From Membranipora membranacea (Eukaryota > Bryozoa > Gymnolaemata > Cheilostomatida > Membraniporidae), in contig OU612072.1 of assembly GCA_914767715.1 (NCBI GenBank), positions 19,096,001-19,160,000 of the forward strand: 64,000 nt of DNA. Reading direction: 5' to 3'. A model generated the notes under the pieces. That model saw nothing but the letters and a program-made list of their open reading frames with translations, searched no databases and was not told the origin of the DNA. Positions 37,111 through 50,280 of the stretch are shown in pieces; the first letter of the stretch is position 1; the number at the start of each line of letters is the position of its first letter. The position numbers were made by a program, and so were the translations under genes.

Positions 37111-37875
37111 GGCCGTAAAAAAAACCAAGGGTCCCCCCTTTGTTACTGTTTTAAATTTTAAACTCGCTCAAATCCCTGTTCTATTTATCGTAGGATCTTG
37201 ATATTCGGGACCTAGAATGAGGCCAATGAGGCCATCAACTGGTCAGAGTTTAAAAGAATTCCGATGGCTATTTCAAATTTGAGCCTGCCGCTTGGCATGT
37301 TTTTTTTATGACAAAAGTGGCCCTCGTTAAAAAGGTTGCTGACGCCAAACAAAGAGGGGCAGTCCCGAACGGGTTTCAGTTTCAAAGTCAGCATGAAATT
37401 GCCTACGTTATAGAGCAGGTTAGAAGGAAATCAATTTTTTAAACTGGCCGTAAAAAAAACCAAGGCTCCCCCCTTTGTTACTTTTTTAAATTTTAAACTC
37501 GCTCTAATTCCTGTTATATTTATCATAGGATCTTGATATTCAGGACTTAGAATGAGGCCAATGAGGCCATCAACTGGTCAGAGTTTAAAAGAATTCCGAT
37601 GGCTATTTCAAATTTGAGCCTGCCGTTTGGCATGTTTTTTTATGACAAAAGTGGCCCAGGTTAAAAAGGTTGCTGACGCCAAACAAAGAGGAGCAGTCCC
37701 GAACGGGTTTCAGTTTCAAAGTCAGCATGAAATTGCCTACGTTATAGAGCAGGTTAGAGGGAAATCAATTTTTTAAACTGGCCGTAAAAAAAACCAAGGG
37801 TCCCCCCTTTGTTACTTTTTTAAATTTAAAACTCGCTCTAATTCCTGTTATATTTATCATAGGATCTTGATATTC

Positions 37876-38110
37876 AGGACTTAGAATGAGGCCAATGAGG
37901 CCATCAACTGGTCAGAGTTTAAAAGAATTCCGATGGCTATTTCAAATTTGAGCCTGCCTTTTGGCATGTTTTTTCATGACAAAAGTGGCCCTCGTTAAAA
38001 AGGTTGCTGACGCCAAACAAAGAGGGGCAGTCCCGAACGGGTTTCAGTTGCAAAGTCAGCATGAAATTGCCTACGTTATAGAGCAGGTTAGAAGGAAATC
38101 AATTTTTTAA
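37876..38110 (+). repeat. Chimeric monomer, one-unit deletion junction
   Basis: The 5' part (TTCAGG, TTTAAAAGAATTCCGATGG) matches the monomer at about 36.2 kb. The 3' part (GCCTTTTGG, TTTTTTCATGAC, CAGTTGCAAAG) matches the next one at about 36.6 kb. The last left-specific base is G at 37,935 and the first right-specific base is T at 37,959. The CAGACTTTG monomers at 36,909 and 38,247 are four units apart. Confidence 0.83.
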
Positions 38111-38246
38111 GCTGGCCGTAAAAAAAACCAAGGGTCCCCCCTTTGTTACTTTTTTAAATTTTAAACTCGCTCTAATTCCTGTTATATTTATCGTAGGATC
38201 TTGATATTCGGGACTTAGAATGAGGCCAATGAGGCCATCAACTGGT

Positions 38247-41200
38247 CAGACTTTGAAAGAATTCCGATGGCTATTTCAAATTTGAGCCTCCCGTTTGGCA
38301 TGTTTTTTTATGACAAAAGTGGCCCAGGTTAAAAAGGTTGCTGACGCCAAACAAAGAGGAGCAGTCCCGAACGGGTTTCAGTTTCAAAGTCAGCATGAAT
38401 TTGCCTACGTTATAGAGCGGGTTAGAAGAAAATCTATTTTTTAAAATGGCCGTAAAAAAAACCAAGGGTCCCCCCTTTGTTACTTTTTTAAATTTTAAAC
38501 TCGCTCTAATTCCTGTTCTATTTATCGTAGGATCTTGATATTCGGGACTTAGAATGAGGCCAATGAGGCCATCAACTGGTCAGAGTTTGAAAGAATTCCG
38601 ATGGCTATTTCAAATTTGACCCTGCCGTTTGGCATGTTTTTTAATGACAAAAGTGGCCCAGGTTAAAAAGGTTGCTGACGCCAAACAAAGAGGAGCAGTC
38701 CCAAACGGGTTTCAGTTTTAAAATCAGCATGGAATTGCCTACGTTAAAGAGCAGGTTAGAAGGAAATCTATTTTTTAAACTGGCCGTAAAAAAAACCAAG
38801 GGTCCCCCTTTGATACTTTTTTAAATTTTAAACTTCCTCTAATTCCTGTTCTATTTATCGTAGGATCTTGATATTCGGGACTTAGAATGAGGCCAATGAG
38901 GCCATCAACTGCTCAGAGTTTGAAAGAATTCCGATTGCTAATTCAATTTTAAGCCTGCCTTTTGGCATGTTTTTTCATGACAAAAGTGGCCCTCGTTAAA
39001 AAGGTTGCTGACGCCAAACAAAGAGGAGCAGTCCCGAACGGGTTTCAGTTTCAAAGTCAGCATGAAATTGCCTATGTTATAGAGCAGGTTAGAGGGAAAT
39101 CTATTTTTTAAACTGGCCGTAAAAAAAACCAAGGGTCCCCCCTTTGTTACTTTTTTAAATTTTAAACTCGCTCTAATTCCTGTTCTATTTATCGTAGGAT
39201 CTTGATATTCAGGATTTTGAATGAGGCCAATGAGGCCATCAACTGGTCAGAGTTTGAAAGAATTCCAATTGCTATCTCAAATTTGAGCCTGCCTTTTGGC
39301 ATGTTTTTTCATGACAAAAGTGACCCTCGTTTAAAAGGTTGCTGACGCCAAACAAAGAGGGGCAGTCCCGAACGGGTTTCAGTTTCAAAATCAGCATGAA
39401 ATTGCCTACGTTAAAGAGCAGGTTAGAAGGAAATCTATTTTTTAAACTGGCCGCAAAAAAACCAAGGGTCCCCCTTTGTTACTTTTTTAAATTTTAAACT
39501 CCCTCTAATTCCTGTTCTATTTATCGTAGGATCTTGATATTCGGGACTTAGAATGAGGCCAATGAGGCCATCAACTGCTCAGAGTTTGAAAGAATTCCGA
39601 TTGCTAATTCAAATTTAAGCCTGCCTTTTGGCATGTTTTTTCATGACAAAAGTGGCCCTCGTTAAAAAGGTTGCTGACTCCAAACAAAGAGGAGCAGTCC
39701 CGAACGGGTTTCAGTTTCAAAGTCAGCATGAAATTGCCTATGTTATAGAGCAGGTTAGAGGGAAATCTATTTTTTAAACTGGCCGTAAAAAAAACCAAGG
39801 GTCCCCCCTCTGTTACTTTTTTAAATTTTAAACTCGCTCTAATTCCTGTTCTAATTATCCTAGGATCTTGATATTCGGGATTTTGAAATTGGCCAATGAG
39901 GCCATCAACTGGTCAGAGTTTGAAAGAATTCCAATTGCTATTTCAAATTTGAGCCTACCTTTTGGCATGTTTTTTCACGACAAAAGTGGCCCTCGTTAAA
40001 AAGGTTGCTGACGCCAAACAAAGAGGGGCAGTCCCGAACGGGTTTCAGTTTCAAAGTCAGCATGAAATTGCCTACGTGATAGAGCAGGTTAGAAGAAAAT
40101 CTCTTTTTTAAACTGGCCGTAAAAAAAACCAAGGGTCCCCCCTTTGTTACTTTTTTAAATTTTAAACTCGCTCTAATTCCGGTTCTATTTATCGTAGGAT
40201 CTTGATATTCGGGACTTAGAATGAGGCCAATGAGGCCATCAACTGGTCAGAGTTTGAAAGAAATCCGATTGCTATTTCAAATTTGAGCCTGCCTTTTGGC
40301 ATGTTTTTTCATGACAAAAGTGGCCCTCGTTAAAAAGGTTGCTGACTCCAAACAAAGAGGAGCAGTCCCGAACGAGTTTCAGTTTCAAAGTCAGCATGAA
40401 ATTGCCTATGTTATAGAGCAGGATAGAGGGAAATCTATTTTTTAAACTGGCCGTAAAAAAAAACAAGGGTCCCCCCTCTGTTACTTTTTTAAATTTTAAA
40501 CTCGCTCTAATTCCTGTTCTATTTATCGTAGGATCTTGATATTCGGGATTTTGAATGAGGCTAATGAGGCCATCAACTGGTCAGAGTTTCAAAGAATTCC
40601 AATTGCTATTTCAAATTTGAGCCTGCCTTTTGGCATGTTTTTTCATGACAAAAGTGACCCTCGTTTAAAAGGTTGCTGACGCCAAACAAAGAGGGGCAGT
40701 CCCGAACGGGTTTCAGTTTCATAATCAGCATGAAATTGCCTACGTTAAAGAGCAGGTTAGAAGGAAATCTATTTTTTAAACTGGCCGTAAAAAAAACCAA
40801 GGGTCCCCCTTTGGTACTTTTTTAAATTTTAAACTCCCTCTAATTCCTGTTCTATTTATCGTAGGATCTTGATATTCGGGACTTAGAATGAGGCCAATGA
40901 GGCCATCAACTGGTCAGAGTTTGAAAGAATTCCGATTGCTATTTCAAATTTGAGCCTGCCGTTTGGCATGTTTTTTTATGACAAAAGTGGTCAAGGTTAA
41001 AAAGGTTGCTGACGCCAAACAAAGAGGAGCAATCCCGAACGGGTTTCAGTTTCAAAGTCAGCATGAAATTGACTACGTTATAGAGCAGGTTAGAAGGAAA
41101 TCAATTTTTTAAACTGGCTGTAAAAAAGACCAAGGGTCTCCCCTGTGTTACTTTTTTAAATTTTAAACTCGCTCTAATTCCTGTTCTATTTATCGTGGGA

Positions 41201-42250
41201 TCTTGATATTCGGGACTTAGAATGAGGCCAATGAGGCCATCAACTGCTCAGAGTTTGAAAGAATTCCGATTGCTAATTCAAATTTAAGCCTGCCTTTTGG
41301 CATGTTTTTTCATGACAAAAGTGGCCCTCGTTAAAAAGGTTACTGACTCCAAACAAAGAGGAGCAGTCCCGAACGGGTTTCAGTTTCAAAGTCAGCATGA
41401 AATTGCCTATGTTATAGAGCAGGTTAGAGGGAAATCTATTTTTTAAACTGGCCGTAACAAAAACCAAGGGTCCCCCTTTGTTACTTTTTTAAATTTTAAA
41501 CTCCCTCTAATTCCTGTTCTATTTATCGTAGGATCTTGATATTCGGGACTTAGAATGAGGCCAATGAGGCCATCAACTGCTCAGAGTTTGAAAGAATTCC
41601 GATTGCTAATTCAAATTTGAGCCTGCCTTTTGGCATGTTTTTTCATGACAAAAGTGGCCCTCGTTAAAAAGGTTGCTGACGCCAAACAAAGAGGGGCAGT
41701 CCCGAACAGGTTTCAGTTTCAAAGTCAGCATGAAATTGCCTACGTTATAGAGCAGGTTAAAAGGAAATCTATTTTTTAAACTGGCCGTAAAAAAGAACCA
41801 AGGGTCCCCCCTTTGTTACTTTTTTAATATTTAAACTCGCTCCAATTCCTGTTCTATTTATCCTAGGATCTTGATATTCGGGATTTTGAATGAAGCCAAT
41901 GAGGCCATCAACTGGTCAGAGTTTGAAAGAATTCACCTTGCTATTTCAAATTTGAGCCTGCCTTTTGGCATGTTTTTTCATGACAAAAGTGGCCCTCGTT
42001 AAAAAGGTTGCTGACGCCAAACAAAGAGGGGCAGTCCCGAACGGGTTTCAGTTGCAAAGTCAGCATGAAATTGCCTACGTTATAGAGCAGGTTAGAAGGA
42101 AATCAATTTTTTAAGCTGGCCGTAAAAAAAACCAAGGGTCCCCCCTTTGTTACTTTTTTAAATTTTAAACTCGCTCTAATTCCTGTTATATTTATCGTAG
42201 GATCTTGATATTCGGGACTTAGAATGAGGCCAATGAGGCCATCAACTGGT
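38247..42250 (+). repeat. Long HOR copy 1, 12 monomers (4,004 bp)
   Basis: It is delimited by CAGACTTTG at 38,247 and 42,251. Ordered markers are TTTTTTAATGAC with CCCAAACGG (about 38,640); CAATTTTAAGCC (38,945); GTGACCCTCGTTTAAAAGG; GACTCC; TTTTTTCACGAC (about 39,972); CGAACGAG with AGCAGGATAG; AGGCTAATG; GTGGTCAAGG with GGTCTCCCC; GTTACTGACTCC with GTAACAAAAACC; GTTAAAAGG; and TTCACC with GTTGCAAAG. Private state seen: TGATAC at 38,811. Homology extends left to about 37,950. Confidence 0.88.
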
Positions 42251-45200
42251 CAGACTTTGAAAGAATTCCGATGGCTATTTCAAATTTGAGCCTCCCGTTT
42301 GGCATGTTTTTTTATGACAAAAGTGGCCCAGGTTAAAAAGGTTGCTGACGCCAAACAAAGAGGAGCAGTCCCGAACGGGTTTCAGTTTCAAAGTCAGCAT
42401 GAATTTGCCTACGTTATAGAGCGGGTTAGAAGAAAATCTATTTTTTAAAATGGCCGTAAAAAAAACCAAGGGTCCCCCCTTTGTTACTTTTTTAAATTTT
42501 AAACTCGCTCTAATTCCTGTTCTATTTATCGTAGGATCTTGATATTCGGGACTTAGAATGAGGCCAATGAGGCCATCAACTGGTCAGAGTTTGAAAGAAT
42601 TCCGATGGCTATTTCAAATTTGACCCTGCCGTTTGGCATGTTTTTTAATGACAAAAGTGGCCCAGGTTAAAAAGGTTGCTGACGCCAAACAAAGAGGAGC
42701 AGTCCCAAACGGGTTTCAGTTTTAAAATCAGCATGGAATTGCCTACGTTAAAGAGCAGGTTAGAAGGAAATCTATTTTTTAAACTGGCCGTAAAAAAAAC
42801 CAAGGGTCCCCCTTTGTTACTTTTTTAAATTTTAAACTTCCTCTAATTCCTGTTCTATTTATCGTAGGATCTTGATATTCGGGACTTAGAATGAGGCCAA
42901 TGAGGCCATCAACTGCTCAGAGTTTGAAAGAATTCCGATTGCTAATTCAATTTTAAGCCTGCCTTTTGGCATGTTTTTTCATGACAAAAGTGGCCCTCGT
43001 TAAAAAGGTTGCTGACGCCAAACAAAGAGGAGCAGTCCCGAACGGGTTTCAGTTTCAAAGTCAGCATGAAATTGCCTATGTTATAGAGCAGGTTAGAGGG
43101 AAATCTATTTTTTAAACTGGCCGTAAAAAAAACCAAGGGTCCCCCCTTTGTTACTTTTTTAAATTTTAAACTCGCTCTAATTCCTGTTCTATTTATCGTA
43201 GGATCTTGATATTCAGGATTTTGAATGAGGCCAATGAGGCCATCAACTGGTCAGAGTTTGAAAGAATTCCAATTGCTATTTCAAATTTGAGCCTGCCTTT
43301 TGGCATGTTTTTTCATGACAAAAGTGACCCTCGTTTAAAAGGTTGCTGACGCCAAACAAAGAGGGGCAGTCCCGAACGGGTTTCAGTTTCAAAATCAGCA
43401 TGAAATTGCCTACGTTAAAGAGCAGGTTAGAAGGAAATCTATTTTTTAAACTGGCCGCAAAAAAACCAAGGGTCCCCCTTTGTTACTTTTTTAAATTTTA
43501 AACTCCCTCTAATTCCTGTTCTATTTATCGTAGGATCTTGATATTCGGGACTTAGAATGAGGCCAATGAGGCCATCAACTGCTCAGAGTTTGAAAGAATT
43601 CCGATTGCTAATTCAAATTTAAGCCTGCCTTTTGGCATGTTTTTTCATGACAAAAGTGGCCCTCGTTAAAAAGGTTGCTGACTCCAAACAAAGAGGAGCA
43701 GTCCCGAACGGGTTTCAGTTTCAAAGTCAGCATGAAATTGCCTATGTTATAGAGCAGGTTAGAGGGAAATCTATTTTTTAAACTGGCCGTAAAAAAAACC
43801 AAGGGTCCCCCCTTTGTTACTTTTTTAAATTTTAAACTCGCTCTAATTCCTGTTCTATTTATCGTAGGATCTTGATATTCAGGATTTTGAATGAGGCCAA
43901 TGAGGCCATCAACTGGTCAGAGTTTGAAAGAATTCCAATTGCTATCTCAAATTTGAGCCTGCCTTTTGGCATGTTTTTTCATGACAAAAGTGACCCTCGT
44001 TTAAAAGGTTGCTGACGCCAAACAAAGAGGGGCAGTCCCGAACGGGTTTCAGTTTCAAAATCAGCATGAAATTGCCTACGTTAAAGAGCAGGTTAGAAGG
44101 AAATCTATTTTTTAAACTGGCCGCAAAAAAACCAAGGGTCCCCCTTTGTTACTTTTTTAAATTTTAAACTCCCTCTAATTCCTGTTCTATTTATCGTAGG
44201 ATCTTGATATTCGGGACTTAGAATGAGGCCAATGAGGCCATCAACTGCTCAGAGTTTGAAAGAATTCCGATTGCTAATTCAAATTTAAGCCTGCCTTTTG
44301 GCATGTTTTTTCATGACAAAAGTGGCCCTCGTTAAAAAGGTTGCTGACTCCAAACAAAGAGGAGCAGTCCCGAACGGGTTTCAGTTTCAAAGTCAGCATG
44401 AAATTGCCTATGTTATAGAGCAGGTTAGAGGGAAATCTATTTTTTAAACTGGCCGTAAAAAAAACCAAGGGTCCCCCCTCTGTTACTTTTTTAAATTTTA
44501 AACTCGCTCTAATTCCTGTTCTAATTATCCTAGGATCTTGATATTCGGGATTTTGAAATTGGCCAATGAGGCCATCAACTGGTCAGAGTTTGAAAGAATT
44601 CCAATTGCTATTTCAAATTTGAGCCTACCTTTTGGCATGTTTTTTCACGACAAAAGTGGCCCTCGTTAAAAAGGTTGCTGACGCCAAACAAAGAGGGGCA
44701 GTCCCGAACGGGTTTCAGTTTCAAAGTCAGCATGAAATTGCCTACGTGATAGAGCAGGTTAGAAGAAAATCTCTTTTTTAAACTGGCCGTAAAAAAAACC
44801 AAGGGTCCCCCCTTTGTTACTTTTTTAAATTTTAAACTCGCTCTAATTCCGGTTCTATTTATCGTAGGATCTTGATATTCGGGACTTAGAATGAGGCCAA
44901 TGAGGCCATCAACTGGTCAGAGTTTGAAAGAAATCCGATTGCTATTTCAAATTTGAGCCTGCCTTTTGGCATGTTTTTTCATGACAAAAGTGGCCCTCGT
45001 TAAAAAGGTTGCTGACTCCAAACAAAGAGGAGCAGTCCCGAACGAGTTTCAGTTTCAAAGTCAGCATGAAATTGCCTATGTTATAGAGCAGGATAGAGGG
45101 AAATCTATTTTTTAAACTGGCCGTAAAAAAAAACAAGGGTCCCCCCTCTGTTACTTTTTTAAATTTTAAACTCGCTCTAATTCCTGTTCTATTTATCGTA

Positions 45201-46920
45201 GGATCTTGATATTCGGGATTTTGAATGAGGCTAATGAGGCCATCAACTGGTCAGAGTTTCAAAGAATTCCAATTGCTATTTCAAATTTGAGCCTGCCTTT
45301 TGGCATGTTTTTTCATGACAAAAGTGACCCTCGTTTAAAAGGTTGCTGACGCCAAACAAAGAGGGGCAGTCCCGAACGGGTTTCAGTTTCATAATCAGCA
45401 TGAAATTGCCTACGTTAAAGAGCAGGTTAGAAGGAAATCTATTTTTTAAACTGGCCGTAAAAAAAACCAAGGGTCCCCCTTTGGTACTTTTTTAAATTTT
45501 AAACTCCCTCTAATTCCTGTTCTATTTATCGTAGGATCTTGATATTCGGGACTTAGAATGAGGCCAATGAGGCCATCAACTGGTCAGAGTTTGAAAGAAT
45601 TCCGATTGCTATTTCAAATTTGAGCCTGCCGTTTGGCATGTTTTTTTATGACAAAAGTGGTCAAGGTTAAAAAGGTTGCTGACGCCAAACAAAGAGGAGC
45701 AATCCCGAACGGGTTTCAGTTTCAAAGTCAGCATGAAATTGACTACGTTATAGAGCAGGTTAGAAGGAAATCAATTTTTTAAACTGGCTGTAAAAAAGAC
45801 CAAGGGTCTCCCCTGTGTTACTTTTTTAAATTTTAAACTCGCTCTAATTCCTGTTCTATTTATCGTGGGATCTTGATATTCGGGACTTAGAATGAGGCCA
45901 ATGAGGCCATCAACTGCTCAGAGTTTGAAAGAATTCCGATTGCTAATTCAAATTTAAGCCTGCCTTTTGGCATGTTTTTTCATGACAAAAGTGGCCCTCG
46001 TTAAAAAGGTTACTGACTCCAAACAAAGAGGAGCAGTCCCGAACGGGTTTCAGTTTCAAAGTCAGCATGAAATTGCCTATGTTATAGAGCAGGTTAGAGG
46101 GAAATCTATTTTTTAAACTGGCCGTAACAAAAACCAAGGGTCCCCCTTTGTTACTTTTTTAAATTTTAAACTCCCTCTAATTCCTGTTCTATTTATCGTA
46201 GGATCTTGATATTCGGGACTTAGAATGAGGCCAATGAGGCCATCAACTGCTCAGAGTTTGAAAGAATTCCGATTGCTAATTCAAATTTGAGCCTGCCTTT
46301 TGGCATGTTTTTTCATGACAAAAGTGGCCCTCGTTAAAAAGGTTGCTGACGCCAAACAAAGAGGGGCAGTCCCGAACAGGTTTCAGTTTCAAAGTCAGCA
46401 TGAAATTGCCTACGTTATAGAGCAGGTTAAAAGGAAATCTATTTTTTAAACTGGCCGTAAAAAAGAACCAAGGGTCCCCCCTTTGTTACTTTTTTAATAT
46501 TTAAACTCGCTCCAATTCCTGTTCTATTTATCCTAGGATCTTGATATTCGGGATTTTGAATGAAGCCAATGAGGCCATCAACTGGTCAGAGTTTGAAAGA
46601 ATTCACCTTGCTATTTCAAATTTGAGCCTGCCTTTTGGCATGTTTTTTCATGACAAAAGTGGCCCTCGTTAAAAAGGTTGCTGACGCCAAACAAAGAGGG
46701 GCAGTCCCGAACGGGTTTCAGTTGCAAAGTCAGCATGAAATTGCCTACGTTATAGAGCAGGTTAGAAGGAAATCAATTTTTTAAGCTGGCCGTAAAAAAA
46801 ACCAAGGGTCCCCCCTTTGTTACTTTTTTAAATTTTAAACTCGCTCTAATTCCTGTTATATTTATCGTAGGATCTTGATATTCGGGACTTAGAATGAGGC
46901 CAATGAGGCCATCAACTGGT
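42251..46920 (+). repeat. Long HOR copy 2, 14 monomers (4,670 bp)
   Basis: It has the same order as copy 1 with two extra monomers between about 43.61 and 44.27 kb. The added pair repeats GTGACCCTCGTTTAAAAGG and GACTCC types. Right of about 43.94 kb it shares derived states with copy 1: GCTATCTC, TTCCGGTTC (44,849), AAATCCGATT (44,931), AGCAGGATAG (45,090) and GTTACTGACTCC (46,010). Left of that it lacks copy 1's TGATAC and has GCTATTTC, as copy 3 does. Confidence 0.88.
43608..43941 (+). repeat. Chimeric monomer at the two-unit gain in HOR copy 2
   Basis: The 5' part has CAAATTTAAGCC and GACTCC (T at 43,683), as in the fifth monomer of the HOR. The 3' part has CCTTTG (T at 43,814) followed by TTCAGGATTTTG, as in the third monomer. 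The join therefore lies in 43,684-43,813. This is the product expected if the fifth monomer of one HOR copy recombined with the third of another, adding two monomers. Confidence 0.83.
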
Positions 46921-49900
46921 CAGACTTTGAAAGAATTCCGATGGCTATTTCAAATTTGAGCCTCCCGTTTGGCATGTTTTTTTATGACAAAAGTGGCCCA
47001 GGTTAAAAAGGTTGCTGACGCCAAACAAAGAGGAGCAGTCCCGAACGGGTTTCAGTTTCAAAGTCAGCATGAATTTGCCTACGTTATAGAGCGGGTTAGA
47101 AGAAAATCTATTTTTTAAAATGGCCGTAAAAAAAACCAAGGGTCCCCCCTTTGTTACTTTTTTAAATTTTAAACTCGCTCTAATTCCTGTTCTATTTATC
47201 GTAGGATCTTGATATTCGGGACTTAGAATGAGGCCAATGAGGCCATCAACTGGTCAGAGTTTGAAAGAATTCCGATGGCTATTTCAAATTTGACCCTGCC
47301 GTTTGGCATGTTTTTTAATGACAAAAGTGGCCCAGGTTAAAAAGGTTGCTGACGCCAAACAAAGAGGAGCAGTCCCAAACGGGTTTCAGTTTTAAAATCA
47401 GCATGGAATTGCCTACGTTAAAGAGCAGGTTAGAAGGAAATCTATTTTTTAAACTGGCCGTAAAAAAAACCAAGGGTCCCCCTTTGTTACTTTTTTAAAT
47501 TTTAAACTTCCTCTAATTCCTGTTCTATTTATCGTAGGATCTTGATATTCGGGACTTAGAATGAGGCCAATGAGGCCATCAACTGCTCAGAGTTTGAAAG
47601 AATTCCGATTGCTAATTCAATTTTAAGCCTGCCTTTTGGCATGTTTTTTCATGACAAAAGTGGCCCTCGTTAAAAAGGTTGCTGACGCCAAACAAAGAGG
47701 AGCAGTCCCGAACGGGTTTCAGTTTCAAAGTCAGCATGAAATTGCCTATGTTATAGAGCAGGTTAGAGGGAAATCTATTTTTTAAACTGGCCGTAAAAAA
47801 AACCAAGGGTCCCCCCTTTGTTACTTTTTTAAATTTTAAACTCGCTCTAATTCCTGTTCTATTTATCGTAGGATCTTGATATTCAGGATTTTGAATGAGG
47901 CCAATGAGGCCATCAACTGGTCAGAGTTTGAAAGAATTCCAATTGCTATTTCAAATTTGAGCCTGCCTTTTGGCATGTTTTTTCATGACAAAAGTGACCC
48001 TCGTTTAAAAGGTTGCTGACGCCAAACAAAGAGGGGCAGTCCCGAACGGGTTTCAGTTTCAAAATCAGCATGAAATTGCCTACGTTAAAGAGCAGGTTAG
48101 AAGGAAATCTATTTTTTAAACTGGCCGCAAAAAAACCAAGGGTCCCCCTTTGTTACTTTTTTAAATTTTAAACTCCCTCTAATTCCTGTTCTATTTATCG
48201 TAGGATCTTGATATTCGGGACTTAGAATGAGGCCAATGAGGCCATCAACTGCTCAGAGTTTGAAAGAATTCCGATTGCTAATTCAAATTTAAGCCTGCCT
48301 TTTGGCATGTTTTTTCATGACAAAAGTGGCCCTCGTTAAAAAGGTTGCTGACTCCAAACAAAGAGGAGCAGTCCCGAACGGGTTTCAGTTTCAAAGTCAG
48401 CATGAAATTGCCTATGTTATAGAGCAGGTTAGAGGGAAATCTATTTTTTAAACTGGCCGTAAAAAAAACCAAGGGTCCCCCCTCTGTTACTTTTTTAAAT
48501 TTTAAACTCGCTCTAATTCCTGTTCTAATTATCCTAGGATCTTGATATTCGGGATTTTGAAATTGGCCAATGAGGCCATCAACTGGTCAGAGTTTGAAAG
48601 AATTCCAATTGCTATTTCAAATTTGAGCCTACCTTTTGGCATGTTTTTTCACGACAAAAGTGGCCCTCGTTAAAAAGGTTGCTGACGCCAAACAAAGAGG
48701 GGCAGTCCCGAACGGGTTTCAGTTTCAAAGTCAGCATGAAATTGCCTACGTGATAGAGCAGGTTAGAAGAAAATCTCTTTTTTAAACTGGCCGTAAAAAA
48801 AACCAAGGGTCCCCCCTTTGTTACTTTTTTAAATTTTAAACTCGCTCTAATTCCTGTTCTATTTATCGTAGGATCTTGATATTCGGGACTTAGAATGAGG
48901 CCAATGAGGCCATCAACTGGTCAGAGTTTGAAAGAATTCCGATTGCTATTTCAAATTTGAGCCTGCCTTTTGGCATGTTTTTTCATGACAAAAGTGGCCC
49001 TCGTTAAAAAGGTTGCTGACTCCAAACAAAGAGGAGCAGTCCCGAACGAGTTTCAGTTTCAAAGTCAGCATGAAATTGCCTATGTTATAGAGCAGGTTAG
49101 AGGGAAATCTATTTTTTAAACTGGCCGTAAAAAAAAACAAGGGTCCCCCCTCTGTTACTTTTTTAAATTTTAAACTCGCTCTAATTCCTGTTCTATTTAT
49201 CGTAGGATCTTGATATTCGGGATTTTGAATGAGGCTAATGAGGCCATCAACTGGTCAGAGTTTCAAAGAATTCCAATTGCTATTTCAAATTTGAGCCTGC
49301 CTTTTGGCATGTTTTTTCATGACAAAAGTGACCCTCGTTTAAAAGGTTGCTGACGCCAAACAAAGAGGGGCAGTCCCGAACGGGTTTCAGTTTCATAATC
49401 AGCATGAAATTGCCTACGTTAAAGAGCAGGTTAGAAGGAAATCTATTTTTTAAACTGGCCGTAAAAAAAACCAAGGGTCCCCCTTTGGTACTTTTTTAAA
49501 TTTTAAACTCCCTCTAATTCCTGTTCTATTTATCGTAGGATCTTGATATTCGGGACTTAGAATGAGGCCAATGAGGCCATCAACTGGTCAGAGTTTGAAA
49601 GAATTCCGATTGCTATTTCAAATTTGAGCCTGCCGTTTGGCATGTTTTTTTATGACAAAAGTGGTCAAGGTTAAAAAGGTTGCTGACGCCAAACAAAGAG
49701 GAGCAATCCCGAACGGGTTTCAGTTTCAAAGTCAGCATGAAATTGACTACGTTATAGAGCAGGTTAGAAGGAAATCAATTTTTTAAACTGGCTGTAAAAA
49801 AGACCAAGGGTCTCCCCTGTGTTACTTTTTTAAATTTTAAACTCGCTCTAATTCCTGTTCTATTTATCGTGGGATCTTGATATTCGGGACTTAGAATGAG

Positions 49901-50280
49901 GCCAATGAGGCCATCAACTGCTCAGAGTTTGAAAGAATTCCGATTGCTAATTCAAATTTAAGCCTGCCTTTTGGCATGTTTTTTCATGACAAAAGTGGCC
50001 CTCGTTAAAAAGGTTGCTGACTCCAAACAAAGAGGAGCAGTCCCGAACGGGTTTCAGTTTCAAAGTCAGCATGAAATTGCCTATGTTATAGAGCAGGTTA
50101 GAGGGAAATCTATTTTTTAAACTGGCCGTAACAAAAACCAAGGGTCCCCCTTTGTTACTTTTTTAAATTTTAAACTCCCTCTAATTCCTGTTCTATTTAT
50201 CGTAGGATCTTGATATTCGGGACTTAGAATGAGGCCAATGAGGCCATCAACTGCTCAGAGTTTGAAAGAATTCCGATTGC
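46921..50280 (+). repeat. Long HOR copy 3, about 10 monomers retained
   Basis: It follows the order of copies 1 and 2 without the two-monomer gain. It has the non-derived states TTCCTGTTC, GAATTCC and AGCAGGTTAG where copies 1 and 2 have TTCCGG, AAATCC and AGCAGGATAG, and GTTGCTGACTCC where they have GTTACTG. After the GTAACAAAAACC monomer at about 50.13 kb the expected GTTAAAAGG and TTCACC monomers do not follow. A GACTCC monomer with GAGCTGG follows instead, so the copy is cut off or replaced here. Confidence 0.85.

Larger units (their letters stand above)
33524..38246 (+). repeat. 7-, 5- and 2-monomer HOR derivatives joined by hybrids
   Basis: A 7-monomer unit (about 33.53-35.86 kb) has the order TTCAGG, TTCAGG, TTCACC, CAGACTTTG (34,573), GGGATTCAG, GGACAGAG, GCCGCTT. 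The next unit (about 35.87-37.53 kb) repeats it but skips two monomers through the hybrid at 37,093-37,097. The third (from 37.54 kb) skips one through the hybrid at 37,936-37,958, then runs into CAGACTTTG at 38,247, where the long HOR begins. Confidence 0.83.
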
